This document shows positions 60,761-64,000 of a DNA stretch of 64,000 bases, piece by piece (position 1 is the first letter of the stretch; each line of letters begins with the position of its first letter). Origin of the DNA: Pedobacter polysacchareus (GTDB lineage: Bacteria > Bacteroidota > Bacteroidia > Sphingobacteriales > Sphingobacteriaceae); contig NZ_JAHYSS010000007.1 in assembly GCF_019802255.1 (NCBI RefSeq), forward strand, positions 124,001-188,000, read 5' to 3'. The position numbers were made by a program, and so were the translations under genes. A model generated the notes under the pieces. The model had not been told where the DNA came from. It saw nothing but the letters and a program-made list of their open reading frames with translations, and searched no databases.

Positions 60761-63700
60761 TTAAAAATTAACAGAAAGACCGAATGTGTAGGTTGCTGGA
60801 ATATAAGCACCTCTTGATGGAGGTGGTTTAATTGCAGGTTTTGCTACTTCACTGGTACTATTTACTGGGATTGTAGTAAGCCCAGTCCAAACTTCTGGAT
60901 CCAGATTCTGCTTATTTGCAGACCACCTCCATGCGTTTTGTACCTGGAAGCTCAAGCGTAATTTTTGGATAAAATTCTGCTTCAGGAATGCATTAGCCAG
61001 AGAATAGCTGATCGTAACATCTCTCAATTTGATGTAATCTGCTCGTTGAACATTTTGATCTGCTGCTGTCCAGAGCTGCGTAATCACATCTGAAGCATTG
61101 GAGTAAAAAGCAGGAGCAATTCCCGGAATGTTTTCATCACCCGGTTTTTTCCAATAATTTAAGGCCAGTCTATCCATATTCGCGGTGTAGTTCAATTCCG
61201 GCAACCTGGTTAGGTATGGGCTGATCACATCACGCATTTTATTTCCACCATAGTAAATGAACATGAAAAACAGGTCAAAATTCTTATAGCTGATTGTGTT
61301 CATCAATGAAGCCGAAAAAGGTGGCGTAACTGTACCTTGATAAACCAGATCGTCCAGGGTCAGGTCAGTGGTTTTGCTCACCTCCCTGCCATCTTTAGTC
61401 AGCGCAACTGGTCTACCTGCAGCATCTAATCCTTTATAACGAATACTATACAGCGCCCCCATTGGCTTACCTACCCTCATATTTTTAGTTGGTTCCTCTA
61501 CATAACTGTAAATCGTATTGTCAGCATTTTCAATTTTGGTCACCACATTTTGATTGTAATTGAAATTCATCGAGGTCGTCCAGCTGAAATCAGCAGTAGA
61601 TAAGTTCTTGCTGCTGAAAGCAACATCAATCCCACGATTGCGCATGCTGCCATAATTCATAAAGATCTTATCCCAGCCAAGTGTTGGATCCAGGTTTCTT
61701 TGCCCTAATAGATCACTTGTATTCTTATTGTAAAGGTCTATACTTCCAGAAAACTTACCTTTTAACAAGCTATAGTCCATACCAAAATTGGTCACCTTGG
61801 TTTTCTCCCATCGTAGGCCAGAATTAGGTGGACTTTCCACATACGCATGAGCTTCATTGTTCATTGGGTTAGGGCTGGCATAATCTTTCATGATCAGGTA
61901 TGGGCCTCCTTTTTTAGAGATGTTACCATTGATACCATAAGTGGCACGGATGGCTAGACGGTCCAGCCAGTCGTTGTCATTTTCAGAAAGAATATATAAT
62001 AATCCGGTAGACCAGAGTGGCTTATATTGATATTTAGGATTGGTACCAAACAAATTCGATTGGTCCATACGGATACTTGCTGTTGCGGTCAGCTTACGGT
62101 CAAATGTATAAGATCCGTTACCATAAAAAGAAACAAAACGGTCTTCTTTGCTGAAGATTCCCTCATCTTTATTTTTCGAATAAAAGAAACTGTTACTCAG
62201 CGATTGCACCCCAACCTGCTGTTTACCTAAAGCAACTTCATCCAGTAAACCGTAAGAAAGGCTGTTGTCATTGTATCCATATCTATATACTCTGGTACTT
62301 GTGGCCAGCATACTGCGTTGTTCAGCACCTGCAATAAAATCAATGCGGTGTTTCTCTCCGAACAATTTGTTGTAATTGACCTGCGCACGTAAAGTATGTG
62401 AGTTGATATCTGCCCTGGTCTCATCAACTTGTCCGCCATTAGGAATCAGAAATTCTCTGGCACCGTCAGATTTAATTCTGGTGGCATCATTAATCATCGT
62501 TTTTACCTCATAGGCATTTTTGCTCAGGTATTGCTTGGTATAATTGTCAGTCCTTTCTTTCTGATAAAGAAGATTCAAGGAGAGACCAGCTGCCAATTGC
62601 ATCGTCGCATTAAAATTCAGATTCAGGTAATTGCTGTTGTTCTTATAATGCTTACTGCTCATATAATTTACAGGTGCATAATTTTCATCCTGTAAGCCCA
62701 ATGCATTTAAACGGTCAATCTCAAATTGTGATTTTGAATTGTACCAGTTTACCGGATTTCCGTTATTGTCTCTTAGCATATAGTAAGAGGCTTTACCGTT
62801 ATTCAATTGGTTAAAACCGATCACACCATTGTCGTAATCTTCCTTTAAAGAACTGCTCAATACGCCTACATTTACTTTCAGCCATTTTGTAAAATTGAAA
62901 GTATTGTTCAGGTTAAAACCTACCCGACTATTGCTTTGTTCGCGTTCATAGGGATTGTTGTTCATGTAATTTCCACTCAGGTTATAAGTATAGAAATCTG
63001 ACCCCCCAGAAAGCGATAGGTTATGTTGCTGTACCATGGCAGTTTTACGCATAAACTCTTCTACAACCTGGTCATATCTGTCGTTATTTCTGTAGAAATC
63101 TAAGGACGACTGTAATTGTGCTTCATCTGCAGCATCCCATTTACCATTTACCTTCTGTTTTTGTCGGGCATCATACAGCAGTCGGTAAACGTCGTTCATC
63201 GACTTACGCGGATCGATCGCTTCGTAAGAACCTGACCGGTAGCCGAACATTTCTCTTTGGAAATCCACCAACTCCGAGCTGCTCATTTTATTCGCATAAT
63301 CAGGATTAGGGAGCGGTGTAAATTTAGCAGTTCCATTATATGCAACTTTTACCGGCCCTTTTACCCCTTTACGCAGGGTAATCACAATCACCCCATTTGC
63401 AGAGCGCGCACCATAAATAGAAGCTGCGGTAGCATCTTTCAGGACGTTCACAGATTCCACATCAGCAGGGTTAATCGATTGAATATCCCCTTCAAAAGGG
63501 GCTCCGTCCACCACAATCAGTGGCTTCATCTCCGCATTCAAGGTAGAAACACCACGAATCTGATATTTAGTTTTTCCTTCCGCACTGTAACTGGTAAAAC
63601 CTGCGGCCATCCCTTCAATTCTATCCAGGATATTGGTTTGCATTTTACCTTTCAGGTCTTTATCTGCATTGATGGTGACAATAGAACCTGCTGCACGTTC

Positions 63701-64000
63701 CTTAGGAATGTCCTGATAGCCAGTAGAGACAACCGAGATCTCCGATAACAGCCCTGGATTGACCTCTAAAGTAATCGTTAAAGGACTGCCCTGACTTACC
63801 GGCACTTCTTTTACTTTATAGCCGATAAAAGAGACGATCAGGATTGCTTTTTCGTCTACCGCATGAAGTTCAAACTCTCCATTTCCATTGGTAATGGCGT
63901 TTTTCTTGCTATCCTTCACCTGAACGGTTGCTCCAGGTAAAGGCAGTCGGTTTTCGTCCAGCACTTTTCCTTTGATCTCTACGAATTTGAAAGTGCTTTT
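60761..64000 (-). CDS. SusC/RagA-family TonB-dependent outer-membrane transporter, 5' end cut by window edge
   Basis: At least 1,079 residues are visible; the frame is open to the right edge, so the start is outside. Order: a carboxypeptidase-regulatory-like domain (KGKVLDENRLPLPGATVQVK and onward), the plug domain with IRGVSTLNAEMKPLIVVDGAPFEGDI, SVNVLKDATAASIYGARSANGVIVITL, and then a barrel ending TFGLSVNF with a terminal Phe. It forms the outer-membrane channel for SusD-bound nutrients and is powered by TonB. Because at least 12 codons lie upstream of the visible GTG, that GTG is not the start. Downstream are susD and two thioredoxin genes; no glycoside hydrolase is in the visible part. 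Confidence 0.95.
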   Translation of the reverse strand, partial: KSTFKFVEIKGKVLDENRLPLPGATVQVKDSKKNAITNGNGEFELHAVDEKAILIVSFIGYKVKEVPVSQGSPLTITLEVNPGLLSEISVVSTGYQDIPKERAAGSIVTINADKDLKGKMQTNILDRIEGMAAGFTSYSAEGKTKYQIRGVSTLNAEMKPLIVVDGAPFEGDIQSINPADVESVNVLKDATAASIYGARSANGVIVITLRKGVKGPVKVAYNGTAKFTPLPNPDYANKMSSSELVDFQREMFGYRSGSYEAIDPRKSMNDVYRLLYDARQKQKVNGKWDAADEAQLQSSLDFYRNNDRYDQVVEEFMRKTAMVQQHNLSLSGGSDFYTYNLSGNYMNNNPYEREQSNSRVGFNLNNTFNFTKWLKVNVGVLSSSLKEDYDNGVIGFNQLNNGKASYYMLRDNNGNPVNWYNSKSQFEIDRLNALGLQDENYAPVNYMSSKHYKNNSNYLNLNFNATMQLAAGLSLNLLYQKERTDNYTKQYLSKNAYEVKTMINDATRIKSDGAREFLIPNGGQVDETRADINSHTLRAQVNYNKLFGEKHRIDFIAGAEQRSMLATSTRVYRYGYNDNSLSYGLLDEVALGKQQVGVQSLSNSFFYSKNKDEGIFSKEDRFVSFYGNGSYTFDRKLTATASIRMDQSNLFGTNPKYQYKPLWSTGLLYILSENDNDWLDRLAIRATYGINGNISKKGGPYLIMKDYASPNPMNNEAHAYVESPPNSGLRWEKTKVTNFGMDYSLLKGKFSGSIDLYNKNTSDLLGQRNLDPTLGWDKIFMNYGSMRNRGIDVAFSSKNLSTADFSWTTSMNFNYNQNVVTKIENADNTIYSYVEEPTKNMRVGKPMGALYSIRYKGLDAAGRPVALTKDGREVSKTTDLTLDDLVYQGTVTPPFSASLMNTISYKNFDLFFMFIYYGGNKMRDVISPYLTRLPELNYTANMDRLALNYWKKPGDENIPGIAPAFYSNASDVITQLWTAADQNVQRADYIKLRDVTISYSLANAFLKQNFIQKLRLSFQVQNAWRWSANKQNLDPEVWTGLTTIPVNSTSEVAKPAIKPPPSRGAYIPATYTFGLSVNF

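Noticed and set aside
63257..63748. 163-residue plus-strand open frame inside susC
   Set aside because: It is antisense to the TonB plug region, whose motifs are unmistakable.

Overview
The window is a 64 kb piece of a chromosome from a Bacteroidota bacterium, most likely a Sphingobacteriaceae member close to Pedobacter. The pointers are a SusC/SusD (RagA/RagB) pair, a type IX secretion cargo with a type B sorting domain, a fused SecDF, a DUF4290-murA pair, an extended NusB, a PUR/DUF3276 protein, many A/T-rich TAnnTTTG promoter elements and no clear Shine-Dalgarno sites. Species was not determined. I see no phage, insertion sequence, CRISPR array, tRNA or rRNA. Most of the window is housekeeping, densely packed, with many 1-20 base overlaps that mark operons.

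Layout. 1-6.6 kb: SlyD-type prolyl isomerase (cut by the edge), a small orphan gene, a glycosyltransferase, a dipeptide epimerase, a MarR regulator with its own palindromic operator, a GH25 muramidase, an M20 dipeptidase and an orphan gene. 6.7-13.6 kb: a YdbS/YdbT-like membrane pair, UvrD/PcrA helicase, DUF4290 and murA. 13.7-18.6 kb (minus strand): cystathionine beta-synthase, dprA, rsmG and a glycosyltransferase, with a 480 bp gap holding two long hairpins. 18.7-25.1 kb (plus strand): tgt, an LptF/LptG permease, an EamA transporter, a large metalloprotease-propeller-barrel protein and a LapA-like protein. 25.1-27.5 kb (minus): ispE-osmC-metZ. 27.6-27.8 kb: a 158 bp inverted element built from 11 bp units. 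27.9-34.5 kb (plus): thyA-folA, secDF, NADH dehydrogenase II and HMG-CoA lyase. 34.5-42.6 kb: GNAT enzyme, a type IX secreted protein, fructose-bisphosphate aldolase, accD, a GH92 glycosidase and a small hydrophilic protein. 42.7-48.0 kb: GNAT, cysteine desulfurase, glmM, then methyltransferase-PAP2-ZIP. 48.1-54.3 kb (minus): nusB-DUF1573-yajC, ybbR-coaE-exonuclease-DUF5522-MarR, and leucine dehydrogenase. 54.4-56.6 kb: ABC exporter and PUR protein. 56.8-64 kb (minus): susC-susD followed by two thioredoxin-fold proteins.

How the genes fit together. Cell-wall and envelope work recurs: MurA, GlmM, muramidase, dipeptide epimerase and M20 dipeptidase supply or recycle peptidoglycan parts, while LptF/G, SecDF, YajC, YbbR and PAP2 serve the envelope. 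Sulfur metabolism is represented by MetZ, cystathionine beta-synthase and cysteine desulfurase. Glycan use is represented by GH92 and SusCD.

Most worth a second look: the GH92 enzyme carries Gln where the family acid is Glu, which points to mannosyl-phosphate substrates; MurA has Asp in place of the fosfomycin-target Cys; Tgt lacks the three zinc-binding cysteines; the 22.0-24.8 kb gene joins an HEXXH protease motif to a propeller and a probable barrel; and three non-coding hairpin elements (16.4, 16.7 and 27.6 kb) have no assigned function.
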